Source of the DNA: Asparagopsis taxiformis
Lineage: Eukaryota; Rhodophyta; Florideophyceae; Bonnemaisoniales; Bonnemaisoniaceae
NCBI GenBank assembly: GCA_030407315.1
Contig: JALQPE010002563.1
Span: forward strand, 1-64,000
Direction: 5' to 3'
Length of the DNA stretch: 64,000 bases
Every line of letters starts with the position of its first letter. Positions within the stretch are counted from its first letter, which is position 1. The notes under the pieces are model-generated. The model saw only the letters and a list, made by a program, of their open reading frames with translations. It had not been told where the DNA came from and ran no database searches. The position numbers and the translations under genes are program-made. Positions 1 to 9,800 of the stretch are shown piece by piece.

Positions 1-22
1 GGACTCCCTGCGAGGAAGAACA
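1..22 (+). repeat. 3' tip of the 5' LTR of gypsy element 1
   Basis: The first 22 bases repeat exactly at 5385-5406 and then diverge, as expected where a 5' LTR meets internal sequence. The shared end AGAACA is the inverse of TGTTCT at 4815, where the 3' LTR starts. Most of this LTR lies left of the window, so its length and target duplication cannot be read. Confidence 0.8.
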
Positions 23-139
23 AAGCGCTTTCCTTTAAGGGTATATCGCAAGGAGGAAGTTTACTGAAGCGGCAATGCCGTCTGCACTTGGAATCGCTAC
101 ATTGCGCCCCCTGAGCTTCTCAGCGTAAGGAGCGAGGAT

Positions 140-1089
140 GTGGGGTCTTTCGATCTCGAATATACCCGGTACACTCTGAATGTCACAGAGGTGAACCGGA
201 GCGGAGGAAGACTTCAGCCAATCCGACCGGCCAGTATGAAGTCTTGTATTTCGGCAGACTTGCTGGCTTCCTTGGTCGTCATGGGAGTTTTCGAAAGTGC
301 GACAGGCCCGCAAGGAGTCTCCGATGACCAGGTCAGTAACTGGGTAAAAGGAACGAGCTAGGTGTTCCACAGAAAGTGTACCCTATAGGGTGAAAAGTGC
401 CCTCTCAGGGATCAAATTTACCTTCGACAAGGCGGACCCCCAAGGGTCTGTGTGGCAGTTCTTTGCTGAAATGACGTCGGAACTGCGGAGGGCAAGAGTA
501 GCTCACATAATTACTGAGTCAGCCGCAGTACTGGTCACCCAAGCACTGCGCAAACTGGAGCCTAGGCAGCTACGCGAGGAAATGCTCGACTCGTATCAGT
601 ATTGGTCTGCAGAAGAAAAGGCAGATATTAATTTGCGATGAGGGAAGTATCCAAGATGGCTGTCGACTTCTCAAGATTCGCAAAACAGGAACTCGGGATC
701 CCCTGGAGGGTCGGGGAGATGCAGCCAAAGCCCCTCGGCCATCAGGGCGGAGAGGAGAAAAGCGGCGAAACATCGCCGAAACCAACAGAAATGAATTGGG
801 GCGCTTGCGAAAGGACGGGACTAATCCTGAACCGGCCCAGTCGGGGACGAAGCGGGCACGCCAGCAGAAATGGACTGGGAAATGTCTGAACCCTGCGTGT
901 GGGGGCATCCACCCGGTACGAGACTGTCCGAGTACAAGCGAGGACAAGAAAACAGAGTTGCTTAGACAGTATCGCGCAAGCAAACCCAAGAGAAACAAAG
1001 TGCGAGCCGTGAAATCTAACGGATCGGATGTAGAGCCAATATCGAACCGCCCAAAAAAACGACGCTCGCTATACAGTCCTACTAAATGA
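140..1089 (+). pseudogene. decayed gag of gypsy element 1
   Basis: Gag-like sequence is spread over three frames: 140-361, 390-641 and 796-1089. The pieces align by eye, in order, with gag of element 2 (helical N-terminal segment, middle SxYQYW-like segment, C-terminal nucleic-acid-binding part). The last piece has a zinc knuckle of spacing C-x4-C-x3-H-x4-C (first Cys codon near 886), then a lysine-rich tail. At least three frame breaks make a working Gag unlikely. The last frame overlaps the pol frame, which is open from 1034. A run of seven A at 1053-1059 lies in the overlap and is a likely place for a single-base slip, because element 2 has gag and pol in one frame. A programmed +1 shift cannot be excluded. 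Confidence 0.75.
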
Positions 1090-1144
1090 CGCCGTATCAG
1101 AGCGGGCACTGGGCGACAGCGGGTCTGATATTAACGCGCTGCCC

Positions 1145-4100
1145 ATGCGGACACTCTTGGCTTTGCGAGAAGCCGGGAACAACCCGAAAACCGAAGATCT
1201 CGGCGTCGTCCGTTCGTTCGAAGCAGCGGTGAAATCTAGGAATCCGCTACCGTTTACCTCGTCCATGAAAGTAAGGATGGACGTGGTCAGGGTGAAACTC
1301 CCATGCGGTCCGCTAAACCTGCGTAACGTTGACTGCTGGGTCATTGACCAAGACATGGACGAAATAATCTTGGGCCGGCCCCTGCTGCGATGCATAGGTT
1401 TCGACCTCGACGACCATTTGACCTCCCTACGAGCAAGATGCGACTCCATAGATGTCTCTAACGGTTTGGCTGACGAGATGAATATGGATACCAAACGAAG
1501 CGGAAAGAGCGCGAGGCTCAGAACACCTCCTAGGTGCCCCCGATATCGTGGACTATGGTATGATGCCGAGGAAGAAGATCCAGTAGCGCAGATGCGAAGT
1601 GCCAGCGCCAACATGGGACTAGACAGCGAATCAGACATTCTGAATGCTTTCGACGCTGCACTATCGAGGGCAAAGGACGCGGGAATGTCGATGTCAGGGA
1701 TCACACGGGTGACCGAGATGCTACGGGGATTCCGCGAGGTATTCCGGATCAAATTGGGCCCTGACCCCCCTGCGAAGCTCGAGCCGCTCCGTATCAGGCT
1801 CAGGGCGGGAGCAAAACCTGTCTGCTCCACACAGCGGAGGTATGCAACGGCTCAAAAGGAGTTCCTCACCGGCACCATAAGGAAACTAGAGGAAGTAGGG
1901 GCGGTAGTACCTAACCCGAGGGCTACCTGGGCCAGCCCGGCACTGGCTGTACCAAAACCTGGTAGTGAGAAGTTTAGGTTCACAGTGGACCTGAGGGCGC
2001 CAAATAGGGAAACTATACCTGTAGCATCTTCCATGCCCGACTTGGAGGGCATGCTTGCGTCGCTTGCAGGGAGCAAAGTATTTGCGAAACTAGATATGTG
2101 CCACGCGTACTGGCAAGTTCCGCTTCACGAGGAATCCAGGGAATGTATGTCGATCCAGACACCGATCGGGGTCTACACGCCTACTAGAATCCTGCAAGGC
2201 TCGACGGACGCTGGGAATCATTTTCAAGCCACGACGGCGAACGTGTTCAGAGAACTCTCTGGGGCAATGCTCCAGTGGCTAGATGACTTCCTAATTCATG
2301 CCACATCGGAACAAAAGCTTCTGGACACACTACAGAGATTTTTAGGAATCTGCCGGGAATTTAATTTGAAGATCCATGCTGAAAAAATTGAGATCTTCAA
2401 AAAATCAGCTAAATTCTGCGGTAGAATTGTCGATGAGCACGGCATTACATTCGACCCTTCCTCCTTGGGGTCGCTAACGAACATGAGAGCACCCGAAAGG
2501 GCGGACCAACTGCAGCAGTTCATTTGCGCATCTAACTGGATGCGAATGAGCATACCAGAGTATTCCAAAGCCGTCGCACCACTACACACGCTCCTAGAGG
2601 ACTGCTACGCGACCGCTGGGAAGCGCACTAAGCGAGCTGCTGCCAAAGTCTCGCTCTCAGGGCTATGGGGGGAGACACACTCTGAAGCTTTTCGCCGTGT
2701 CAAAGAACAAATAGCCCGAGCAACGAGACTCGCACACCCACGCAAGGGGTGGACCAAGTGTCTTTTCTCCGACGCCTCGGAGACTCACTGGGCCTCCATG
2801 CTATCTCAGGTCGAACGGGAACAAATGTCACGACGGGTAGAGGAGCAGGAACATGAGCCTCTCGCATTCCTATCGGGGTCATTCTCGGGGAGCGCGGCGA
2901 ACTGGAGTACGGTGGAAAAGGAAGGTTTTGCTGTAGTCGAATCGATGCATAGACTGGACCATATTACAGCGATGGAAGAGATCGCTATATTCACTGACCA
3001 CTCAAACCTCCAATACATTTTCGACCCATACGGCCGGAACCCTGGCATACGAAAGCAGGTTGCGCACAAGCTAATTCGCTGGGCACTTAAACTAAGTGCC
3101 TATCGATACGTGATCGAGTACCTACCTGGCGAGAATAACGTCTGGGCAGATTTACTTACACGCTGGGCCGTGAAACCACTGGATCACGCGAGGCCGGCCA
3201 AGATGTGTGCTATCATGTACGCGCCGGTCAACCCAGGCGCTCTTGAAGAATGCGATTGGCCCACGCGAGCGAGCATCAGAGCCAGTCAGTTGGGCAGCAG
3301 TGAAAAAGCCCCTCCGAGATTCTCGCTGCGGGACGGCCTGCTGTGTGATCCTAAGGGTGTGTGTTGGATTCCGAAAAGGGAAGATAGTCTCAAGCTTCGC
3401 CTGCTCGTGGCTGCCCATGCGGGGGATGCCGGTCATCGTGCGGTGTCACAAACACTCTATAATCTTTCACGACATTTCTTCTGGGCGGGGATGGAATCTG
3501 ACACTCGCTCGTTCTGCGAATCGTGCCTCCACTGCCTGGCGACTGACTCCCGTGAACGAGTGCCCCGACCTCTGGGGCATAGTCTGCAGGCCTCGGTCCC
3601 AAACGAGATATTGCATTTCGATTTCTGCTGGCTCCCGAGGTCGAGTTGCGGAAAACAGTACGTCTTGATACTTAAGGACGGTATGAGCTCCTACGTACGC
3701 CTAATCGCCTGCGAGGCCGCCGACGCGGAAAATGCGGTGGACTGTCTTATTGACTGGTTCTGCACCTTTTCGGTTGTACGGACGTGGGTGTCGGACCAGG
3801 GGCCGCACTTTAAGAACACTCTGTTCCGGTTGCTGAAGGAGAAGCTCAGGTGTAGCCACCACTTTACCGTACCCTACTGTCCCTGGTCAAATGGGACAGT
3901 TGAAGTCGTGTGTCGTGAAATGACTAGATGCCTGCGGGCGCTCCTCTCCGAATACAACCTTCCGTTTCGACAATGGCCCTGTCTCCTTCCGATAGTACAG
4001 TCTGTCCTCAACAACTCCCCACTGAAACGCCTGGGTGGGAGGTCACCTTCCAAGGTGTTCACTAATCTGGCTCCGGTCACCGCCCTTTCTGAGATCAAAC

Positions 4101-4747
4101 TAGGAAGGCCAGGCAAATTCGAGCTGGTAACGATCCCAGAGGCCCGGGTGAGGCAAATTGGAAATATGGAGGATGTACAACGCGCACTTGAGGGAATGCA
4201 CCGGGAAGTCAAGCTCAAAGCCGAATCGGCGCGACAAAAAAGGGTAGCGTCCCACAATCGCAGAACAAACGTGAGGCCATGTAACTTTGAGGAAGGGGAC
4301 TATGTCATGCGGGCAAAAATTCGTGCGCGGGACAGGAACAAGCTCTCTGCACAGTGGGTGGGGCCTATGCGTGTGAAGAAAGTTCTTTCTGACTTCCTAT
4401 TCGAGCTTGAGGACCTCAGAAGCGGTGAGGTGAACCTGGTGCATGGATCGCGGATTAAGTTCTTTAGGAACTCTGACTACGAGCGAGACGCTCAGCTAGA
4501 TGAATACCTCGCATCCCAGGCCGGAGAGTATTGCATCGTAGACGAAATCCTGGACATCCGAACAGAAGAGGGAGAAACCGAGCTACTGGTCCGCTGGCGC
4601 GGTTTCGAGGATGAAAGACCGCAATGGGAACCGTTTGCTATAATGATGGAGGACGTACCGGCCCTAGTTAAGGATTTCGTGGAGTCGGTGAGGAAAGCGG
4701 GTACTGCAAGGCAGCGAAAAATTATTTCCCATCATGGCGGAATGTAG
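1145..4747 (+). CDS. pol polyprotein of gypsy element 1 (protease, RT, RNase H, integrase, chromodomain)
   Basis: The frame has 1200 codons from the first ATG but is open from 1034. Upstream of that ATG it contains the protease site GDSGSDINALP (about 1112-1144), so translation probably enters from gag. Order of domains: protease remainder; reverse transcriptase with WLDD at residues 378-381 in place of the usual YxDD; RNase H with FSDASETHW and FTDHSNLQY; integrase with HHCC-type zinc finger (ending CESCLHC) and catalytic D826, D884 and E920 (D,D35E spacing); and a C-terminal chromodomain near residues 1128-1185 with LLVRWRGF and QWEPF. This order with a chromodomain defines Ty3/gypsy chromoviruses, which copy RNA to DNA and integrate it; the chromodomain is known to guide integration to marked chromatin. 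The ORF is uninterrupted although gag is broken. Confidence 0.93.
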   Translation: MRTLLALREAGNNPKTEDLGVVRSFEAAVKSRNPLPFTSSMKVRMDVVRVKLPCGPLNLRNVDCWVIDQDMDEIILGRPLLRCIGFDLDDHLTSLRARCDSIDVSNGLADEMNMDTKRSGKSARLRTPPRCPRYRGLWYDAEEEDPVAQMRSASANMGLDSESDILNAFDAALSRAKDAGMSMSGITRVTEMLRGFREVFRIKLGPDPPAKLEPLRIRLRAGAKPVCSTQRRYATAQKEFLTGTIRKLEEVGAVVPNPRATWASPALAVPKPGSEKFRFTVDLRAPNRETIPVASSMPDLEGMLASLAGSKVFAKLDMCHAYWQVPLHEESRECMSIQTPIGVYTPTRILQGSTDAGNHFQATTANVFRELSGAMLQWLDDFLIHATSEQKLLDTLQRFLGICREFNLKIHAEKIEIFKKSAKFCGRIVDEHGITFDPSSLGSLTNMRAPERADQLQQFICASNWMRMSIPEYSKAVAPLHTLLEDCYATAGKRTKRAAAKVSLSGLWGETHSEAFRRVKEQIARATRLAHPRKGWTKCLFSDASETHWASMLSQVEREQMSRRVEEQEHEPLAFLSGSFSGSAANWSTVEKEGFAVVESMHRLDHITAMEEIAIFTDHSNLQYIFDPYGRNPGIRKQVAHKLIRWALKLSAYRYVIEYLPGENNVWADLLTRWAVKPLDHARPAKMCAIMYAPVNPGALEECDWPTRASIRASQLGSSEKAPPRFSLRDGLLCDPKGVCWIPKREDSLKLRLLVAAHAGDAGHRAVSQTLYNLSRHFFWAGMESDTRSFCESCLHCLATDSRERVPRPLGHSLQASVPNEILHFDFCWLPRSSCGKQYVLILKDGMSSYVRLIACEAADAENAVDCLIDWFCTFSVVRTWVSDQGPHFKNTLFRLLKEKLRCSHHFTVPYCPWSNGTVEVVCREMTRCLRALLSEYNLPFRQWPCLLPIVQSVLNNSPLKRLGGRSPSKVFTNLAPVTALSEIKLGRPGKFELVTIPEARVRQIGNMEDVQRALEGMHREVKLKAESARQKRVASHNRRTNVRPCNFEEGDYVMRAKIRARDRNKLSAQWVGPMRVKKVLSDFLFELEDLRSGEVNLVHGSRIKFFRNSDYERDAQLDEYLASQAGEYCIVDEILDIRTEEGETELLVRWRGFEDERPQWEPFAIMMEDVPALVKDFVESVRKAGTARQRKIISHHGGM

Positions 4748-4814
4748 ATTTCCGCAGGCCTGTGTATCCGACCGAAGCCTGAAGAGCACAGTCAGGCTTC
4801 AGGTCGTGGGGGGC

Positions 4815-5406
4815 TGTTCTGCCTTGCAATGGAGAACGGTCTGAAACCGAGTCACCCATCATTCTATAATGCGACGTGGCAGCTGCTGCGCGAGTATGAC
4901 GACGGGTGTGCTGACAATGTCCTGCACGGCGAGAGACAGTGTCTCTTAGCGGGCTGTGGGTCCCGAACGCGGGCCGCACTATTGCGAATTGTCTTCGATT
5001 ACGACCCCTCTGGGAGGGGGGATTTTCCCTGGGCAGGTGACGACCCGCCCGGGGAAACGCGGGCTCGAACAGGACGACCAGTAAAGCGACCGCCTCCTCT
5101 GGATGAGGGGACGGGAGCTCTCCGAGGAAGGGAGAGCAGGTATCTCGAGGGAAGCCAGAGGTACTGTGATGTGCTCGGCGAAATCTTTACGTAGCTAGCT
5201 ATCTCTAGAGAGCGTCTTAGGGTTTCTAGGGCGAGCTAGGCATAGACGCGATAATAGCTAGTCGATGGCCTACATAAAGGTGCGGTCCTCCCGGAGAAAA
5301 GAGAGGGAGGTACAGCGTACCGGATAAAATCGCTTCAGGGGGCTGTAGTGGCACACAGGGCGCGCGGAAACCACAGGTAGAAACGGACTCCCTGCGAGGA
5401 AGAACA
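4815..5406 (+). repeat. 3' LTR of gypsy element 1
   Basis: The 592-bp LTR begins TGTTCT and ends AGAACA, a perfect 6-bp inverted terminus. It follows a G-rich polypurine tract at 4806-4813 and starts 68 bp after the pol stop. Its last 22 bases equal the first 22 of the window. The base run after it is GTGAC, the expected target duplication, but the partner lies outside the window. Confidence 0.85.
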
Positions 5407-6255
5407 GTGACGTGTTCGTGATCCGACGAATCAACGTAGAAAAATCCTACAGCACTGGCCGTGTCACATTGTAACACACCTGTTACCTTACAGATGTCCG
5501 TGACTCACCCGCTGTGACAGGCATTGGTCGTGCATCCACAGTCTGCCCAGCAATGACACGGAACATGGGACAATCAAAACGAGAACATTGTTTGCGGCTT
5601 GCGTAAATTTGACTCAAGTTCTCACCAGACAATCATCGACAATTCTTCCCGATGAATTGGTAGAGCTCGGAAACGATGTACGAAATGCATAATTTTCTAT
5701 TATCCATCCATAGACGCGTACGTTATGTGGCGATACATCTCTTCTGGTGACCTTCCCGGGTCCGTGTGGTCCACATGAATGTGACCCGAGTAGCGCGGCC
5801 AAAAGGCGAGAACAGTGCTATCCTGCTCCCTTTGGGAAGACTAATCTCGTCTCCTGACAGACATGCAGCAACTGCCAATTCCAACGCACAGAAACAACTA
5901 CAATGAATATAGAACTTACATAGATTTATTCCGAAGCGCCGTCGTCCTTAAACAAGACCGGAGGTATCGGTTCATCATGTTTTTCGGCGCCTCACAAACT
6001 CTTCCTATCATTCTACTCATAACGAAGGCAGCTATTTGGTTCTCATTATTCGACTCATCGTTACTCATTCCCCGCGAGACCATTTCTGGACATGCACCAC
6101 ATGAAATTACTATCTTGGTGCGACAATGTTCACACCAAGCCATATTTTCCCCTTGTTAATCCATTCACCGTTGTATGAATGGTACAACCTCTTCCCCTTC
6201 GTTTCAATATCTCCCCACAATCTCACTCTTCCCTGCTACCACCCACACTTTCATA
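5407..6255. other. intergenic; no supported gene
   Basis: Between element 1 and the split cysteine-rich gene I see only short ORFs with no recognisable domain. The right part is probably the 3' flank of the minus-strand host gene that ends at 6256. Confidence 0.5.
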
Positions 6256-6458
6256 TCAAAGCCCCATTCGAACTGCTGCCGCAAGAACTGCCTCTTCACT
6301 TCGCGTCTCGTACCGAGCAGCAAACACTGTATACTCCAGTCCCTCAGTCTTCGATGCCACACGCATCCCCTTCTTGTACCGAGGACTGTTCACCTCCATC
6401 ACTCGTTCCTCACATCCAGCAATCTCACAATACCTCTTCATCATCATCGTAGACCCAT
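6256..6458 (-). pseudogene. 3' coding part of a host cysteine-rich secreted protein gene, cut off by gypsy element 2
   Basis: About 67 minus-strand codons end in TGA at 6256-6258. The segment starts exactly at the CCCAT target site of element 2 and is in register with the reading frame that ends at 12048 on the other side. The join falls between HFNG and STMMM. This tail is charged and compact (features include KRYCEIAGCEERV and a final EEAVLAAAVRMGL), unlike the low-complexity linker before it. It looks like a folded C-terminal domain whose first part (VCIDAQ, FGSCATPGHIV) lies at 12048-12200. I do not recognise the domain. The insertion separates it by 5.6 kb from its promoter and signal peptide, so this allele should not make the full protein. 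Confidence 0.82.
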
Positions 6459-6786
6459 TGTCACGCATTCCAAATAATGCGATTCAAATGGAGATCCCAA
6501 ATTCGGTTCTATTATGCCCATTATCATCTTTCCTGTATTTCCTCTCAAGACTCCGTTTGGCGCAGCCAAATGCTACCCAATTAATGGAAGACCTTTTCTT
6601 TTTGACTGGCTAACTAGGAAACTTTGGCGGTGCAAGCTGTTTATCGCTGGGAATTGGACATAGTCAATGAAACAGAAAACATAGCTAGGGAGATATCGAG
6701 TGTATTTAAACGCAGGTAGCAGAGAGTAGAAGTAAAGGAGGCAGGAAAAACCACCTCAACAAAAACTCAAACCACGATTAACTACA
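6459..6786 (+). repeat. 5' LTR of gypsy element 2
   Basis: Starts TGTCACGC and ends AACTACA, 328 bp. It contains a TATA-like TATTTAAA at 6703-6710, the probable promoter core, about 76 bp before the LTR end. The 3' copy is 11720-12047. Confidence 0.95.
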
Positions 6787-6797
6787 GTGATCACTAG
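6787..6797 (+). promoter_or_regulatory. putative primer-binding site of element 2
   Basis: GTGATCACTAG follows the LTR directly. The same GTGATCACT core follows the LTR of element 3 (18124) and lies just before gag in element 4 (49963). It does not begin TGG, so it does not match a tRNA 3' CCA end. Its conserved place suggests a priming or packaging site. The mechanism (internal tRNA fragment or self-priming) is unknown. Confidence 0.5.
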
Positions 6798-6837
6798 TGA
6801 AGCCAATTGTGGCTTACTGAGTTTTCTTTGCCCAAAA

Positions 6838-9800
6838 ATGACACCTACAAACAGCTGTCACCACACAGGGCAACAACTTTTCACCCCTATCACACACCCG
6901 GAGTTGCGACAGCTTGGTCGCAAAGCCATTGACGAATTCGTGAAAGCACGTCAACGGTACCTACAGCGCATTAGCGACATTGATGCGCAAGGTGGAGTAG
7001 CTACTGCTATCTCACTCAAATCTTCATTCGACCCCGACCTGCTGCTGTCTCTCGTTGAGTTCAAGGAATTCAAAGACGTCAATACAGTGGAAGAGCTTAA
7101 TGAGGACGTTCTAAAGAAATGGTTGGAAGAGAAGACTGCCATCTCTCTCGACTCCATCACACCCCATGATTTGGAACAGGCTGTCATAGCGAACGTGCAA
7201 ATCAATATATACGAGGATGACCCAGAGCTTCGTATAAAGAACCTGTTCATGGAATACAAAAAGTTTCTCAGGAGCAGGCACTGGGATACACTAATAACAA
7301 TCAACCCACAGGTGGCTACTACACACATATGCGCTCTCCTGAAGCCTGCAGAGTTGCAGGGTAAGATACTGGCAGATCTGAGCCTGTGTAAGACTGCATT
7401 GAAAACTGATTGGCTTTCGTTCTACCAGTATGTGGTTGAGCAAGCTGTACAATGTAACCCCTTCATCCCTGTCCGATCCGCATCAGTGGATCAACAGAGA
7501 GGTGAAATACTAGCTGGAGAGATTGCGAATACTTCTGAGGCCTTGAAAAATACATCATTTCATAGCTCAGCCGCTTGCATTCCAGCTAGAACTAATCGTA
7601 ACACCCCAACACTATCTGAATCTCCCTGTTCGCTACCAAAACGTTCAAATACGGTAAGCACGGCTAGTAGTAAGAATATCGCAGCTGCCGCAGGTGAAGA
7701 TAAGAGCCAGGATGCATCCAAGAAGCAGTTACCTTTATGCCTCAATAAGGAAAAGTGCAATGGAAGGCATATGATAAGGGATTGTCCTAGAACTAGCAGC
7801 AAGGAGAAGGAAAAGTTTCTGAAGGAATATTATGCGGAGCGATCTAAATCCGGAAGACTAAACTCTTTGTCATATAATCATGATTCCGAAGCTCGTGAAG
7901 CATTACAGGGAACTGGCAGGTACTTTGCAAAACTGGCTGACACTGTGAGTGTAATCGTCAACGGTGATTATGGAGCAGATCACTCTGCATTAAGCCAGAA
8001 TCACCTTGACAAATGCGCGGAGCAGGGAGTATTTGTATCTGTGCTCCCATTGTCCAATCCAGTACCGGTATCATTGGCTATTGACACATCTGGTGACACC
8101 ACAAGGATATATGCACACAAAAAGGCAAGACTGTCAACAACACTCATGACATCTGAGGGCCCGTTTCGACTACGCAATTTGGAATTCCTAGTCTTTGATC
8201 ATAACATGCCTGAAGTTCTTATATCACGCCCTGTACTGCAGTCACTAGGATTCAACCTGGACGCCCACATTGTGTCCGTACGTAGTATATACCACGACAC
8301 AGACTTCTCGGATGTCGGCTTTGAATGTCGTTCCCAGAGACGTACAGACAGTCATGCTCCGCCCCATACAACTAACTTGGCAATGATTCTCGGACAGACA
8401 TATCCAAATGAGGCAAATGTCACAGAGATGCCACTGCACCTAGATGCAGACGAACACACTATTGGACCCAAAGATTTGCAAGGTGATAACAGTACGGAAA
8501 GTATGCACACTGCAATTACCGCAGACGCTTTATATGACGATGGCATTGCACTCGAAACGCTAGAAGATATTATTGGTGAAGAGAGTGTTGAAGAAGTTCA
8601 AGCGAATATACAAGCCATGATTGACAATGCTGTAAGGGAAGGATTACCACAGGACTATGTTCAAGAATTCAGCACTCTATTGTTCGAGTTTGCAGACATA
8701 TTCCGAACAAAGCTGGGAACAGATCCGCCAATCAGAGCTCTCCCTATGAAGATCCGTTTGAAAGATGATGCAAAGCCAGTTCGTGTCAAAGTACGTCGGT
8801 ATACCCCGCAACAACAGGAATTTATGCGTAACAAGATTGATGAATTCATACGGCTCGGTATCGTCAAATCTAATAATGAGAGTGCATGGGCTTGCGCTCC
8901 ACTCATTGTCCCCAAGTCTGGTCCAGAAGGATTTCGTTTTACTGTCGACCTTCGTCCCGTTAACATGCAGACTGTCCCACACTGTTGGCCGATGCCGAAC
9001 ATTGAATCAGCAACGGCCCAATTAGCTGGTACGAAATGCTATGCTATAATTGATCTATGTCATGGCTACTTTCAGCTTGCTCTTGATAAGGATTCACAGG
9101 AATGCCAAAGCTTTATCACTTGTGATGGTGTTTACACTCCAACCAGAGTGTTGCAGGGCCAAACAAATGCTGCAGCCTTCTTTCAGAGTACGCTACAGCA
9201 GCTTCTAGGAGTGATGAAGAATGACATCATACAATGGCTGGATGATTTACTATTGTACGCAAAGTCTGCACACTTACTCATTCTAAAGCTTCGATTACTG
9301 TTTACAATATGCAGGAAAAAACGAATCAAGCTTCATGCTACTAAGTGTCGCTTATTCCTTTCGGAGGTTAAATGGTGTGGACGAATTATATCCAGTGGTG
9401 GCATAACAATGGATCCCAGCAGACTTCAAAGTCTCCTTCAATTACAAACGCCTATGACTGGAGCTGATTTACAGCAGTTCATCTGTGCAGCCAATTGGAT
9501 GCGCAGTGTTATTCCACAATTCACACAGCTTGTTGCTCCTCTTGTTCGCGTATTGGAAAAGGTCTATGAAGCCGTCGGAGCTCGTACCCGGAGAGCAGCA
9601 TCCCAATTCCAACTGCATTCACAGTTGTGGACAGACGAACACCAGGAAACGTTTGGGGCTGTGCGCAATGCACTAGCAAATTCCGTGATGCTAGCACATC
9701 CAGATGATTCTAAGGCTTTCCAGTTGTTTACAGATGCATCTGAAGAGCATTGGGCAGGGATTTTAACACAAGTGCCAACCAATGAGGTGGATATACAATT

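Noticed and set aside
1053..1060. Canonical -1 frameshift heptamer AAAAAAC at the gag/pol overlap of element 1
   Set aside because: The register of the heptamer and the direction of the needed shift (+1) do not fit -1 slippage.
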